From an uncultured Flavobacteriales bacterium (lineage in GTDB: Bacteria > Bacteroidota > Bacteroidia > Flavobacteriales_D > Parvicellaceae), in assembly GCA_943788755.1 (NCBI GenBank), contig CALSRM010000003.1, positions 1,116,001 to 1,180,000 on the forward strand: a DNA stretch of 64,000 nucleotides, in the 5' to 3' direction. The position numbers were made by a program, and so were the translations under genes. Positions 47,135 to 56,447 of the stretch are shown here, in pieces. How positions within the stretch are numbered: the stretch's first letter is position 1; each line of letters begins with the position of its first letter. The notes beneath the pieces are model-generated. The model saw only the letters and a list, made by a program, of their open reading frames with translations. It was not told where the DNA came from and made no database searches.

Positions 47135-48472
47135 ATGAAAATTCTTGCTCTACTATTAATATTGACACCTCTATTTCATGTTGCTCAAAAAAATACATTT
47201 ACCACTACACATGCCAATTTGAGTTTTGATTATTATAAAAAGGATTTAACAGATGTTATTAAAAGCGAAATTGATAGTATTTGGGATATAATGAAAAATG
47301 GATCAGAAGCAGAGTTTCATTTATTATCGAAAGAAGAAAAAAAGAAACTACCAAACAATCAAAAATATAAGCTTACAACAATGCGAGCGGACAGTGTTCT
47401 AGCTTATTTGCATCGAAAAAGAATTGCCCCAAAATATACGCAGCTTAAAACGAAATATTTTGAGGGCTCTCGTAAAACACAGTGCACCTCTAGCAATGCT
47501 TCCTACAGGCCTATAACTCAGCGAAAAGGAGAAATCTCAGTTGTGGTAGAGAAAGACACTTATTCGCGTAAATATTTTCATCAAAGTGAAAATTCAATGT
47601 TATCCTCTACTTGCAATGAATTTATAATTTATCCAGATACAGAGCAAGTTATTTATGGAAATCAGGGGACAGTTGTACATTTTCCTGCCAATTGCTTTTC
47701 GACTCAAGGATTGGCGGACGTAAATGAAATTGAAATAACACTTTGTGAGTATTATACAATGGAGGATATATTGCTTTCTGGACTAACTACCGCAAGCGCG
47801 GATAGAATAATAGAAACGGGAGGTACAATTTATATTGAAGCGAGATATAAAAAGAAAATTCTCCATTTAAAGACAGATCATCCAATCGAAATATTTTTCC
47901 CTAGTGAAATGGATGAATTAAAAAATGGGATGAAACCATTTGAAGGAAAAAGTAGGGATGGATTAATTGATTGGGATATAGAGTCTAATGGAGATGTTAA
48001 GAAAATAAAAGAAGGAGCTCAGTTGTTTGGAGAAGAGCAAGATGTTGAAGATAGTTCAGATTGGGAAGGAGAAGAGATGTTCGGAGAAGGATATTATGCA
48101 GAAGCAGATGGTTACCTAATGAAGGTAGGTAAAATGGGTTTTATTAATTGTGATCGATTTTATGATTTTGTTGTAAAAACGGATTTAATAGTATCAGTTG
48201 ATACCGATGTTAAAATGAGTTATCGTTTGGTATTTGACGATATTAAATCAGTACTACCTGGTTACGAATATTCACCCGAAGGGGATATGAAGTTTCCTGA
48301 TTTACCAAAAGGTAAAAAAGCAACGATAATAGCGTATTCAATTTCTAAAAAAACGAAACAAGCGCAATTTGCCTATGCCCCAGTTAAATTAGGTGAACAG
48401 AAGAAGGTTTATTTAATCTCAAAGTCAATGAGTGTGTCTGATTTGCAGAAACAATTGTCTGCGCTGTTTTAA
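47135..48472 (+). CDS. Unknown secreted protein, 445 aa
   Basis: Signal peptide MKILALLLILTPLFHVAQ, cleaved after about residue 16. Two halves: an N-terminal helical, Lys-rich part (~20-110, includes SEAEFHLLSKEEKKKLPNN), then from ~160 a beta-rich module with GTVVHFPANCFSTQG, VNEIEITLCEYYTMEDILLSGLTT and IIETGGTIYIEARYKKK. That module recurs in other Bacteroidota surface proteins as I recall them, but I cannot name the family. An acidic stretch (GEEQDVEDSSDWEGEE) is at ~298-313. No sorting domain or lipobox. Confidence 0.75.
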   Translation: MKILALLLILTPLFHVAQKNTFTTTHANLSFDYYKKDLTDVIKSEIDSIWDIMKNGSEAEFHLLSKEEKKKLPNNQKYKLTTMRADSVLAYLHRKRIAPKYTQLKTKYFEGSRKTQCTSSNASYRPITQRKGEISVVVEKDTYSRKYFHQSENSMLSSTCNEFIIYPDTEQVIYGNQGTVVHFPANCFSTQGLADVNEIEITLCEYYTMEDILLSGLTTASADRIIETGGTIYIEARYKKKILHLKTDHPIEIFFPSEMDELKNGMKPFEGKSRDGLIDWDIESNGDVKKIKEGAQLFGEEQDVEDSSDWEGEEMFGEGYYAEADGYLMKVGKMGFINCDRFYDFVVKTDLIVSVDTDVKMSYRLVFDDIKSVLPGYEYSPEGDMKFPDLPKGKKATIIAYSISKKTKQAQFAYAPVKLGEQKKVYLISKSMSVSDLQKQLSALF

Positions 48473-48500
48473 ATCCGTGTTAATATAATTTATTCTATGC

Positions 48501-48530
48501 TTTTATATTAAGGTAGTATAAATATCTTTG
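48501..48530 (+). promoter_or_regulatory. Candidate promoter of purK with -7 box next to the start codon
   Basis: TATCTTTG at 48523-48530, with TTTTA about 19 bases upstream. The purK ATG (48536) is only five bases after the box, so the transcript may be leaderless or start just at the ATG. Confidence 0.45.
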
Positions 48531-48535
48531 TGGCA

Positions 48536-49666
48536 ATGAACTCTATATTCAGTCCAAATAAAACGGTAGGAGTCTTAGGTGGTGGACAGTTGGGAAGAAT
48601 GCTTTATCAAGCATCTATAAATCTTGATGTCCATCTAAAGTTTCTTGATCCGGATTCAAACGCACCATGCTCTAAGTATGATTTCCAACAAGGGGACTTA
48701 AACAGCGTAAAAGATGTTTTTGAATTTGGAAAGAATTGTGATATAGTTACCATTGAAATTGAGCATGTTTCTGTAGAAGGTTTGCGTAAGCTAGAAGCAG
48801 CAGGTGTAAAGGTTTTTCCTACTCCTGATTTGATAGAGATGGTTCAGGATAAAGGAGTTCAAAAAGATTTTTATTCAGCAAATAATATCCCAACCTCAAA
48901 GTATCAACTTTTCGATTCGGAATTAAAAATTGACTGGCCTATTCCATTTGTCCAAAAATTGCGCAAGGGTGGCTATGATGGAAAAGGAGTTGCAGTGATT
49001 AATCAGAAAGATAAATTACAGAATTTATTGCCTGGGCCAACTTTGGTCGAAGAGTTGGTTGAATTTGAAATGGAAGTTTCAGTAATTGTTGCTCGAAATA
49101 CCAGCGGAGAGATAAATACTTTTCCGATGGTTGCAATGGAGTTTGATCCCGAAGCGAACCTTGTCGAGTTTTTGTATTCACCTTCTGGTTATTCTTCGGA
49201 AGTTGAAAAGCAGGGCTCACTTATCGCGAGGTCAATAGCAAAAAAATCTGATTTAGTAGGAGTCTTAGCGGTAGAAATGTTTTTAACAAAAGATGGGGAT
49301 ATATTGGTAAATGAAATTGCACCTAGACCGCATAATAGTGGTCATCAAACAATAGAAGGTAATATAACATCTCAATATGAGCAACATTTGCGATCAATAC
49401 TTAATTTACCTCTTGGAGAGACGGATATTATTATGCCTTCTGTAATGTTAAATCTACTAGGAGATAAAAATAGCTCTGGTAAAGTAGCTTATCCTGGTAT
49501 GGATGAAGTTTTAAAACTAAAAGGTGTTTATCCTCATCTATATGGGAAATCAATTTCAAAACCATTCAGGAAAATGGGACATGTTACGGTGATAGATGAA
49601 TCATTAGCCAAAGCAAAAGAAAAGGCGCTAAGAGTAAAAAAAATATTAAAAGTAATTGGTAAATAG
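48536..49666 (+). CDS. purK: 5-(carboxyamino)imidazole ribonucleotide synthase
   Basis: 376 aa from ATG 48536 (a GTG two codons earlier overlaps the -7 box). ATP-grasp enzyme that makes N5-CAIR from AIR, ATP and bicarbonate. N-terminal GVLGGGQLGRML (~12-23), then VQKLRKGGYDGKGV at ~137-150 (ATP lid), VNEIAPRPHNSGH (~257-269; Glu/Asn metal ligands). Followed 14 bases later by purE, the next enzyme. Confidence 0.96.
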   Translation: MNSIFSPNKTVGVLGGGQLGRMLYQASINLDVHLKFLDPDSNAPCSKYDFQQGDLNSVKDVFEFGKNCDIVTIEIEHVSVEGLRKLEAAGVKVFPTPDLIEMVQDKGVQKDFYSANNIPTSKYQLFDSELKIDWPIPFVQKLRKGGYDGKGVAVINQKDKLQNLLPGPTLVEELVEFEMEVSVIVARNTSGEINTFPMVAMEFDPEANLVEFLYSPSGYSSEVEKQGSLIARSIAKKSDLVGVLAVEMFLTKDGDILVNEIAPRPHNSGHQTIEGNITSQYEQHLRSILNLPLGETDIIMPSVMLNLLGDKNSSGKVAYPGMDEVLKLKGVYPHLYGKSISKPFRKMGHVTVIDESLAKAKEKALRVKKILKVIGK

Positions 49667-49680
49667 AAATTCAAAATATT

Positions 49681-50160
49681 ATGACAGAAGTAGGAATAAT
49701 AATGGGAAGTAAGTCGGATTTACCGGTAATGCAAGATGCTGCAGATGTTTTAAAGGAGCTAGGAGTAGGATATGAAATTTCGGTAGTCTCAGCCCATCGG
49801 ACTCCAGATAGGATGTATGCGTATGCAAAAAACGCTCGAGAAAGAGGTCTAAAGGTTATTATCGCCGGAGCCGGAGGAGCAGCCCACCTGCCTGGAATGA
49901 CAGCTTCTTTGTGTACAATTCCTGTAATTGGTGTTCCCGTAAAAAGTAGAAACTCTATAGACGGTTGGGATTCAATTCTTTCTATTTTACAAATGCCCAA
50001 TGGAATTCCTGTAGCAACTGTAGCGTTGAATGCATCTCAAAATGCAGGTATATTGGCTGCGCAAATTATAGGAGCCTTTGATAATTCCATTGCTGAGAAT
50101 TTAGAGGTATTCAAGAAAAATTTAGAGCTGAAAGTTTTAAAGTCTGCAGAAGAGATATAA
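49681..50160 (+). CDS. purE: N5-carboxyaminoimidazole ribonucleotide mutase (class I PurE)
   Basis: 159 aa. Converts N5-CAIR to CAIR. GIIMGSKSDLPVM (~5-17), SAHRTPDRM with the catalytic His at ~40-48, and IIAGAGGAAHLPGMTA (~61-76). The presence of PurK confirms the two-step bacterial route. 56 bases separate it from hpt. Confidence 0.98.
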   Translation: MTEVGIIMGSKSDLPVMQDAADVLKELGVGYEISVVSAHRTPDRMYAYAKNARERGLKVIIAGAGGAAHLPGMTASLCTIPVIGVPVKSRNSIDGWDSILSILQMPNGIPVATVALNASQNAGILAAQIIGAFDNSIAENLEVFKKNLELKVLKSAEEI

Positions 50161-50216
50161 GATCTTCGTATTCACGCCTCATTATTTATTATCTTTACAA
50201 GTCTAAATCATAATTA

Positions 50217-50753
50217 ATGTGCATGATTCAATTACACAATAAAAAATTTAAACCGTTTATTACTAAAGAGGAGATAAACTCTGCTGTTTTAAAAATGGCT
50301 GAAAAGATTCAGTTGGATTATGAGGGAATGAATCCGGTTTTTATTGGCGTATTAAACGGGTCATTTTTAATAGTAGCTGATTTAGTGCGTGAATTTACTG
50401 GAAATTGTGAAGTGAGTTTCGTGAAGATGGCTTCCTATGAAGGGATCAATACTACAGGTGTTGTCAATGAATTAATCGGATTAAATCATTCTATTGAAAA
50501 TCGCCATGTTGTAATCATAGAAGATATCGTAGATTCTGGTAATACCATAGAGAAATTAGTAGGGTTAATTCGAAAAGATAAACCTGCCTCAGTAAAAATA
50601 GCGACCCTTTTATACAAGCCTAAAGCTTATCAAAAAAACATTTCTATTGATTACGCTGCTATTGAAGTTGGCAACGAGTTTTTAGTTGGGTACGGATTAG
50701 ATTATGATGGGTTAGGAAGAAATTTAAAAGATATTTATATAATAACGGAATAA
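50217..50753 (+). CDS. hpt: Hypoxanthine phosphoribosyltransferase
   Basis: 178 aa. Salvages hypoxanthine (and guanine) with PRPP to IMP/GMP. PRPP-binding loop VVIIEDIVDSGNTIEKL at ~100-116, GVLNGSFLIVADLVR (~43-57), and the C-terminal VGYGLDYDGLGRNLKDIY (~157-174). A second in-frame ATG two codons later is equally possible. Followed by adk after nine bases. Confidence 0.96.
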   Translation: MCMIQLHNKKFKPFITKEEINSAVLKMAEKIQLDYEGMNPVFIGVLNGSFLIVADLVREFTGNCEVSFVKMASYEGINTTGVVNELIGLNHSIENRHVVIIEDIVDSGNTIEKLVGLIRKDKPASVKIATLLYKPKAYQKNISIDYAAIEVGNEFLVGYGLDYDGLGRNLKDIYIITE

Positions 50754-50762
50754 AATAGAAGT

Positions 50763-51335
50763 ATGTTGAACATCGTATTATTTGGACCCCCGGGTGCAGG
50801 AAAAGGAACACAAGCAGATAGGTTAAAGGAAAAATATGACTTGGTGCATATCTCTACTGGAGATGTGTTTAGAGCATTAGATCCAGAATCTGACTTGGCG
50901 AAATTGGCGAAATCATACTCTGATAAAGGAGATTTAGTTCCTGACGATATCACCATTAAGATATTGGAGTCTGAGGTTACAAAATATCCAAACGCAAAGG
51001 GTGTTATATATGATGGTTTTCCCAGAACTACGGGGCAGGCAAAAGCATTAGATCTGTTTTTAGCTGCTAAAGGAACAAGTGTAACAATGATGTTGTCGCT
51101 GGTTGTGCCTGAAGATGAATTAAAAACAAGGTTAATTGGACGAGCAAAGGACTCTGGAAGAGAAGATGATGCAAACCCTATTATTATTCAGAACAGAATT
51201 AACACTTATAATAAGAGCACTGCACCTGTTGCAGATTATTATAAAGGACAAGGAAAACTAATTGATATTAATGGAGTTGGATCGATAGGTGATATTACTA
51301 AATCATTATTCGATTCAATTGAGATAACAAAATAA
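50763..51335 (+). CDS. adk: Adenylate kinase
   Basis: 190 aa, short-lid type. Interconverts ATP + AMP and 2 ADP. P-loop [10 protein letters not shown] (~7-16), STGDVFRA (AMP site, ~31-38), [11 protein letters not shown] (~81-91) and [13 protein letters not shown] (lid, ~122-134). Without the four-Cys zinc lid, as usual for Gram-negative enzymes. Its stop shares a base with the obg start (TAATG), so translation is coupled. Confidence 0.98.
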   Translation: MLNIVLFGPPGAGKGTQADRLKEKYDLVHISTGDVFRALDPESDLAKLAKSYSDKGDLVPDDITIKILESEVTKYPNAKGVIYDGFPRTTGQAKALDLFLAAKGTSVTMMLSLVVPEDELKTRLIGRAKDSGREDDANPIIIQNRINTYNKSTAPVADYYKGQGKLIDINGVGSIGDITKSLFDSIEITK

Positions 51336-52360
51336 TGGCCGATAGTAATTTTGTAGATTACGTAAAAATTTGTTGCCGCTCTGGTAAAGGTGGCGCAGGT
51401 TCTGCGCATCTTCATAGAGACAGGCTAACAATGACTGGAGGTCCTGATGGTGGTCATGGTGGCAGAGGGGGTCATGTTATTATTCGAGGGAGTCAAAATC
51501 ACTGGACCTTATTACATCTTAAATATAGAAAGCACGTAATTGCTGAACAGGGATATCCTGGTGGAAGAAGTTTGAGTACAGGAAGAGAAGGAAAAGATGA
51601 ATATCTAGATGTGCCATTAGGAACTATTGCGAAAGATGTAGAAACTGGAGATATTATTTGCGAAATAACAGAAGTAGGGCAAGAATTTATACTAACGGAA
51701 GGTGGTCGAGGCGGAGTTGGAAATAGTCACTTTAAATCTTCTACCAACCAAACTCCTCGTTATGCCCAATCAGGTGAAGATGGTCGGGAAGAATGGAAAA
51801 TTCTTGAATTAAAAGTTTTAGCAGATGTAGGTTTGGTAGGGTTTCCAAACGCAGGTAAATCAACTCTTTTATCAGTGGTTTCTGCGGCAAAACCAGAAAT
51901 TGCTAATTATCCTTTTACTACCTTAATTCCCAATTTGGGAATTGTTAAATATAGGGAATATCAATCATTTGTAATGGCAGATATCCCGGGTATTATTGAA
52001 GGAGCGCACGAAGGAAAAGGACTGGGGCATCGTTTTCTAAGACACATTGAAAGAAATGCTCTGTTGCTTTTTATGGTGCCAATAGATTCTACTAATATTG
52101 AAAAGGAGTATGAGATATTACTGAATGAATTAAAACTGTATAATCCAGAATTATTGGATAAAGAAAGAGTATTGGCAATTACAAAAAGTGACATGCTTGA
52201 TGAAGAGCTAATTGAAGAGGTGAGGAAAGAACTTCCCAAAGGGATTGAATCTGTTTTTATTTCTTCTGTAAGTCAAAAAGGAATCACTGAATTGAAAGAT
52301 GTATTATGGATGCGATTAAATCCTGATTTTGCGATTGATAAGCCTAAGAGGTTTAAATAA
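51335..52360 (+). CDS. obg: GTPase Obg (CgtA)
   Basis: 341 aa. N-terminal Obg fold (~1-158), Gly-rich with six turns such as [15 protein letters not shown] domain from ~160: G1 GFPNAGKST (~168-176), G2 YPFTT, G3 DIPGII (~211-216), G4 TKSD (~287-290). It acts in 50S assembly and stress control. No C-terminal OCT extension. It overlaps adk by one base and touches the PAP2 gene. Confidence 0.97.
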   Translation: MADSNFVDYVKICCRSGKGGAGSAHLHRDRLTMTGGPDGGHGGRGGHVIIRGSQNHWTLLHLKYRKHVIAEQGYPGGRSLSTGREGKDEYLDVPLGTIAKDVETGDIICEITEVGQEFILTEGGRGGVGNSHFKSSTNQTPRYAQSGEDGREEWKILELKVLADVGLVGFPNAGKSTLLSVVSAAKPEIANYPFTTLIPNLGIVKYREYQSFVMADIPGIIEGAHEGKGLGHRFLRHIERNALLLFMVPIDSTNIEKEYEILLNELKLYNPELLDKERVLAITKSDMLDEELIEEVRKELPKGIESVFISSVSQKGITELKDVLWMRLNPDFAIDKPKRFK

Positions 52361-52945
52361 ATGGGTCTTATTGAGAAAATAGAACAGATTGATAGACAAC
52401 TTCTATTTGCTATTAACGATGCCAATTCTCCTTTCCTCGATACCATTATGTGGTGGGTTAGTAAGCCAGCTTTCGGTATTCCATTTTATCTGTTATTTGT
52501 CTTTTTACTCTATAAAAATTTTGGCTGGAAGTCCACTCTGATCATTGTATTGAGTACTGCTGCAGCAGTTGGATTAGCAGATTTATCAGCTAAATATTTA
52601 TTTAAAGAGATGTTTGAACGATTACGTCCAAGTCAAAATTTCGAAATAAAGGGGCAGCTTCATTATGTTAATAATTACCATGGAGGAATGTATGGTTTTG
52701 TGTCTTCCCATGCCGCTAATATGTTTTCTATCGCTATTTTATTAGGCTTATGGTTAAAAAAGAAAATAAGATATTCATTACACTTTCTCTTAATATGGGC
52801 TGCATTAATAGGGTATAGTAGAATTTACCTTGGAGTTCATTACCCGAGTGATGTGCTGTGCGGGGCTCTATTAGGAATGTCAATAGCCTTTCTTATGTAC
52901 AAGGTAATCATCAAAGCAAAATTGATTAATTTTAGTACAAAATGA
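52361..52945 (+). CDS. PAP2-family membrane phosphatase
   Basis: 194 aa, about five TM helices. The three phosphatase motifs are present: KEMFERLRPS (~82-91), SSHAAN (~110-115, SxHxxN variant of PSGH) and SRIYLGVHYPSDVL (~148-161). Its likely substrates are undecaprenyl pyrophosphate or other lipid phosphates at the periplasmic face. It starts on the base after the obg stop, and its end overlaps crcB by four bases. Confidence 0.92.
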   Translation: MGLIEKIEQIDRQLLFAINDANSPFLDTIMWWVSKPAFGIPFYLLFVFLLYKNFGWKSTLIIVLSTAAAVGLADLSAKYLFKEMFERLRPSQNFEIKGQLHYVNNYHGGMYGFVSSHAANMFSIAILLGLWLKKKIRYSLHFLLIWAALIGYSRIYLGVHYPSDVLCGALLGMSIAFLMYKVIIKAKLINFSTK

Positions 52946-53313
52946 AGGTGCTCTTAGCAATATTTATAGGAGGAGGATTGGGAAGTATCTCTCGGTTTGG
53001 GGTCTCAATTTTAGGTTCTAAGCTGTTTGATGCCAAATTTCCTGTGGGAACGCTTTTGGCGAATTTGCTCAGTTGTATTGTTCTTGGTTTATTAGTAGGG
53101 GTTTTCCAAGATAAAGTTAATTCTGAAGAATTAAGAGCAATGTTGATTTTAGGTTTTTGTGGAGGGTTTAGTACATTCTCTACTTTTAGCCTTGAAACGC
53201 TTAATTTAATGAAAGGCGGACAATATTGGATGGCAGCACTAAATGTAATTATTAGTGTATTAGCTTGCTTATTTATTCTTTATCTATTTGTTCAGAAAAG
53301 TAAAGTAATTTAA
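52942..53313 (+). CDS. crcB: Fluoride channel CrcB/Fluc
   Basis: 123 aa, four TM helices. Signatures GGGLGSISRFG (~10-20), GTLLANLLSC (~36-45) and GFCGGFSTFSTFSLETL (~71-87), which contains the central Na+ site and the Phe box. It exports fluoride as an antiparallel dimer. Its start overlaps the PAP2 gene (ATGA), so no room exists for a fluoride riboswitch directly upstream, and none was seen. Confidence 0.95.
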   Translation: MKVLLAIFIGGGLGSISRFGVSILGSKLFDAKFPVGTLLANLLSCIVLGLLVGVFQDKVNSEELRAMLILGFCGGFSTFSTFSLETLNLMKGGQYWMAALNVIISVLACLFILYLFVQKSKVI

Positions 53314-53398
53314 TTAACCGTTAGTTCTTGTGCTACATTAGAACCTTAGAACACTTATTTCTTAATGCATTACCCCAAAAATAGGTCAGTCAAGTATT

Positions 53399-53923
53399 TC
53401 AAATTAACTCTAATTCCATAAACAACAAATATTCTCTAAAATCTTCCGTAATTTCTACCTCAGGATAAACCGAAATAGGTTTAAAGCCAAAACCTGCATA
53501 AAGAGAATGAGCAGTTTTCATAAACTTTGGCGTATTTAGTCGCACTTTTTTATGCCCTATTTCTTTTGCTGTATTTATTATAGTTTGCAGTATAGCCTTT
53601 CCTACCCCAAGTTCTCTGAAAGAAGGGTCTACAAACATTCGTTTAAGCTCACCAACTTCTCTACTAAGTTTATTTAAGCAACCTATTCCGCAGGCTTTAT
53701 TGTCAATAAATGCAAGAAAAACAAGCCCATTTGGCGGTAAATACTTGTCAATTTGTTTAATGTCTTGTTCAACTATTTTAGTGGGGTTATGAGGGTGAAC
53801 ACCATAACTCATTTGCATCATTTCATTTCCCCATGTTAGGTAATCTGTCCATAATTTGCGAACTAATTCAATATCATCCGGAAGTTTGATATTGCGAATT
53901 TCAACAATGGGCCTATTATTCAC
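53399..53923 (-). CDS. GNAT-family N-acetyltransferase
   Basis: 174 aa, cytoplasmic. The acetyl-CoA-binding motif A is ELKRMFVDPSFRELGVGKAILQTIINTAKEIGHKKVRL at ~95-132 (RxxGxG variant RELGVG). The C-terminal 'SLYAGFGFKPISVYPE' is motif B. Substrate unknown; small-molecule or peptide acetylation. It is convergent with crcB and lies 12 bases downstream of a minus-strand lipoprotein gene. Confidence 0.9.
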   Translation of the reverse strand: MNNRPIVEIRNIKLPDDIELVRKLWTDYLTWGNEMMQMSYGVHPHNPTKIVEQDIKQIDKYLPPNGLVFLAFIDNKACGIGCLNKLSREVGELKRMFVDPSFRELGVGKAILQTIINTAKEIGHKKVRLNTPKFMKTAHSLYAGFGFKPISVYPEVEITEDFREYLLFMELELI

Positions 53924-53935
53924 TAAAGGACAGAT

Positions 53936-54205
53936 TTAATTACTCATTTGTTCTTCCTCCTGAACTCCGTCTTTTTTAATACAATCGAGTAGAATTTTGC
54001 CTAAACCAACTTCATCATTCATCGCACTGGCAAAATCGCTATAATTTGCAGTTGATTTTTCCAAGGCACAGTCGCAAAATTCATTACTAAGATCCTTTTT
54101 TTTACAAATCTTAAGATACTCTGCTTTGTTTTTATCCGACCAACCTCCACAAGAAGTTAAAAAAAGAAGGCTTCCAATAAATAATAATAGATTTTGCTTT
54201 ACCAT
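53936..54205 (-). CDS. Small Cys-rich lipoprotein
   Basis: 89 aa. Signal peptide with lipobox LFLTSC (Cys ~19). The short mature part has four further Cys (KICKKKD..., EFCDCALEK, LLDCIKK) in a helical pattern that could form two disulfides, similar to small Bacteroidota periplasmic four-Cys helical proteins. C-terminus acidic (QEEEQMSN). Upstream of the GNAT gene with 12 bases between. Function unknown. Confidence 0.75.
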   Translation of the reverse strand: MVKQNLLLFIGSLLFLTSCGGWSDKNKAEYLKICKKKDLSNEFCDCALEKSTANYSDFASAMNDEVGLGKILLDCIKKDGVQEEEQMSN

Positions 54206-54293
54206 GATGCTTGTTATTTAGAGTAAAAATAAGAAAGATTTTGTAATAGTGTTTTTCAAGGATATTTATAAGCTATTAGCGGGAATCAATAAG

Positions 54294-54938
54294 TTAATTC
54301 TTTTCAATAGAATCTGACATAAGGCTGACTTCTTCTCTAAAAGATAGGTACCTTTTTTGGTTAAATGTTAGGCCAATATAGCTTTTTTGAAATGACTCAA
54401 TATTGTAAGGTAATGAATCAAATAAAGAAATATTTGCAGCAATATATTTGAAAAGAGAATCTTTCGTTTGGTCAGAACTATAGGAAGATTCCTTAAATAT
54501 GCGAGCGATAGGTAGCTGTGAGATGACATCTACTACTTGTTTTTTTCCCAATGGAGAAATAGCATCTTGATCCATCTTAACGTCAACGAGTGCAACCTCC
54601 ATTTCTGAGAGTGATTCTAATACAGCATCATAAATACCTTGTAGTTCCTCAGGTTGAGACGCGTAATAGTTCATAGTATTATTGAAATATTCAAAGGATG
54701 TCCCATGTTTTTCAAAGATTTCTTGAAAAAAGTTGTTGGCACTATCTCGTATGACTGATTGATCTACCCTTGCTTCATTAAGATGCGCTTCTATCAGTTG
54801 CAATTGGAGAATCATTTCGGTAAAAATTTCCTTTTGAATTAAATTTTCAGGTTGTTCTTCCACAGTTTTGCCTCCGCAGGAGAATAATAGAGTCGTACAA
54901 AAAATAAGACTTATAGCTATGTATTTGTTAAACGCCAC
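54294..54938 (-). CDS. DUF4296 lipoprotein
   Basis: 214 aa, GTG start. Lipobox LLFSC (Cys ~21). The start of the mature part, PENLIQKEIFTEMILQLQLIEA (~30-51), is the DUF4296 pattern ('P.nLI....m..il.dl...ea'). The remainder is helical. The GTG start overlaps the pyrC stop by one base. The DUF4296-pyrC pairing, with the polyprenol-P-mannosyltransferase gene next, is conserved in Flavobacteriia as I recall. Function unknown. Confidence 0.85.
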   Translation of the reverse strand: MAFNKYIAISLIFCTTLLFSCGGKTVEEQPENLIQKEIFTEMILQLQLIEAHLNEARVDQSVIRDSANNFFQEIFEKHGTSFEYFNNTMNYYASQPEELQGIYDAVLESLSEMEVALVDVKMDQDAISPLGKKQVVDVISQLPIARIFKESSYSSDQTKDSLFKYIAANISLFDSLPYNIESFQKSYIGLTFNQKRYLSFREEVSLMSDSIEKN

Positions 54939-56275
54939 TATCTGTTAAAAAGCATTCGTTTTCCTTTTGTTGATTCGTCAAATATCCCATTTTGGTAAAC
55001 GGGGTTTCCGTTCACAAATGTTGTCGTTACTTTACTTTTAAATGTCGTTCCTTCAAACGGTGACCAACCACATTTGTATAAAATATTGTCTTTGTTTACC
55101 TGCCATTCATTCTCGAAGTCCACTAAAACAAGATCAGCAAAATAACCTTCTCTTAAGTAACCTCTATCCTTAACTTCAAATAATGTTGCTACATCGTGAC
55201 TCGTTTTCTGAACAATATGCTCCAAGGTAAATTTTCCTAGTTTAACCATTTCTAATAATGCAACTAGTGCATGCTGAACCAATGGTCCTCCAGATGGAGC
55301 ATTGAAATAGGCATTGTCTTTTTCTTCTAATGTGTGCGGAGCATGATCTGTTGCAATAACATCTATAGCCCCATTATTAACCGCTGCAATTATAGCTTCT
55401 CTATCTTTTGCTGTTTTAACAGCAGGATTCCATTTGATAAAAGTTCCTTTGCTTTCATAATCTTCATCAGAAAACCACATATGATGAATACAAGCTTCTG
55501 CTGTAACCTTCTTTTCTGATATTGGTCTGTCATTATCAAAGATGCTAATTTCTTTTGCCGTGGAAATATGTAAGATATGTAAACGAGCATCATGCTTAGT
55601 CGCGAGTTCGGCTGCGATTGAAGATGAACGGTAACAAGCTTCTTCGCTACGAATCATAGGGTGGTATTTCATAGGGAGATTTTCTCCATATTGTTTACGA
55701 TAAGTGTCGGTATTTTCTCTAATGATGGGCTCATATTCGCAGTGAGAAGCTATCAATAATTTACATTCAGAGAAAAGACCTTCAAGCGTTTTAGTATTAT
55801 CCACTAGCATATTCCCCGTTGAAGATCCCATAAAAACTTTTATTCCACATACATTTTTAGGGTTCGTTTTTAAAACTTCATCTAGGTTGTCATTCGTGGC
55901 TCCAAAATAGAAAGAAAAATTGGCTAATGAGGTTTCAGCAGCTATGTCATATTTATCTTCAAGAATGTTCTGTTTAACTGTATTTGGAATTGTATTTGGC
56001 ATTTCCATAAATGAAGTTATCCCACCTGCTATTGCAGCTTTTGACTCAGTATAGATGTCAGCCTTGTATGTCATTCCAGGTTCTCTAAAATGAACTTGGT
56101 CGTCAATTAATCCAGGTAGTAGTAGTTGACCCTTTGCGTCAATAGCAGCATCAGGGTTGCATGCGATATTTCCTTTTGAAATCTTTGCAATTCTCTCACC
56201 TTCTATTAATAAATTACCCATGAAGGTTTCCCCTTCATTTACAATTCTAGCATTAGTAATAAGTGTACTTTTCAT
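54938..56275 (-). CDS. pyrC: Dihydroorotase (class I-type)
   Basis: 445 aa from ATG 56275 (a TTG seven codons earlier adds an unrelated LSNYFS). Amidohydrolase that closes carbamoyl aspartate to dihydroorotate in pyrimidine synthesis. Metal-binding DDQVHFREPG (~58-67, HxR variant), His in ASHCEYE (~178) and LHILHIST (~237), and ATDHAPHT with catalytic Asp (~307-314). It overlaps the DUF4296 gene by one base. Confidence 0.95.
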   Translation of the reverse strand: MKSTLITNARIVNEGETFMGNLLIEGERIAKISKGNIACNPDAAIDAKGQLLLPGLIDDQVHFREPGMTYKADIYTESKAAIAGGITSFMEMPNTIPNTVKQNILEDKYDIAAETSLANFSFYFGATNDNLDEVLKTNPKNVCGIKVFMGSSTGNMLVDNTKTLEGLFSECKLLIASHCEYEPIIRENTDTYRKQYGENLPMKYHPMIRSEEACYRSSSIAAELATKHDARLHILHISTAKEISIFDNDRPISEKKVTAEACIHHMWFSDEDYESKGTFIKWNPAVKTAKDREAIIAAVNNGAIDVIATDHAPHTLEEKDNAYFNAPSGGPLVQHALVALLEMVKLGKFTLEHIVQKTSHDVATLFEVKDRGYLREGYFADLVLVDFENEWQVNKDNILYKCGWSPFEGTTFKSKVTTTFVNGNPVYQNGIFDESTKGKRMLFNR

Positions 56276-56349
56276 ACTGAAATAATTTGAAAGCAAAGTT
56301 CGTAAAGATTTGAATATTTAGGATAGTATTTTTTGTTTATTTACAAACC

Positions 56350-56432
56350 GGGCTTCGAGTCCCTCAGCCCTCTTTAAAGTCTAGTATAGCAATATTGTGA
56401 AAAAAGCCCAGCGCCCTGAGGCACTCGATGAG
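56350..56432. repeat. Imperfect inverted repeat between pyrC and the glycosyltransferase gene
   Basis: TCGAGTCCCTCAG at about 56356-56367 pairs with CTGAGGCACTCGA at about 56416-56428 (one mismatch). The flanks GGGCT and AGCCC pair as well. It lies in the only GC-richer patch of the neighbourhood and may act as a terminator for the minus-strand pyrC promoter side or as a mobile palindrome remnant. Confidence 0.45.
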
Positions 56433-56447
56433 CAAAGGGCGATGATT

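Noticed and set aside
53314-53398. Fluoride riboswitch for crcB
   Set aside because: crcB overlaps the PAP2 gene by four bases and no riboswitch-like sequence lies upstream of the operon part visible here.
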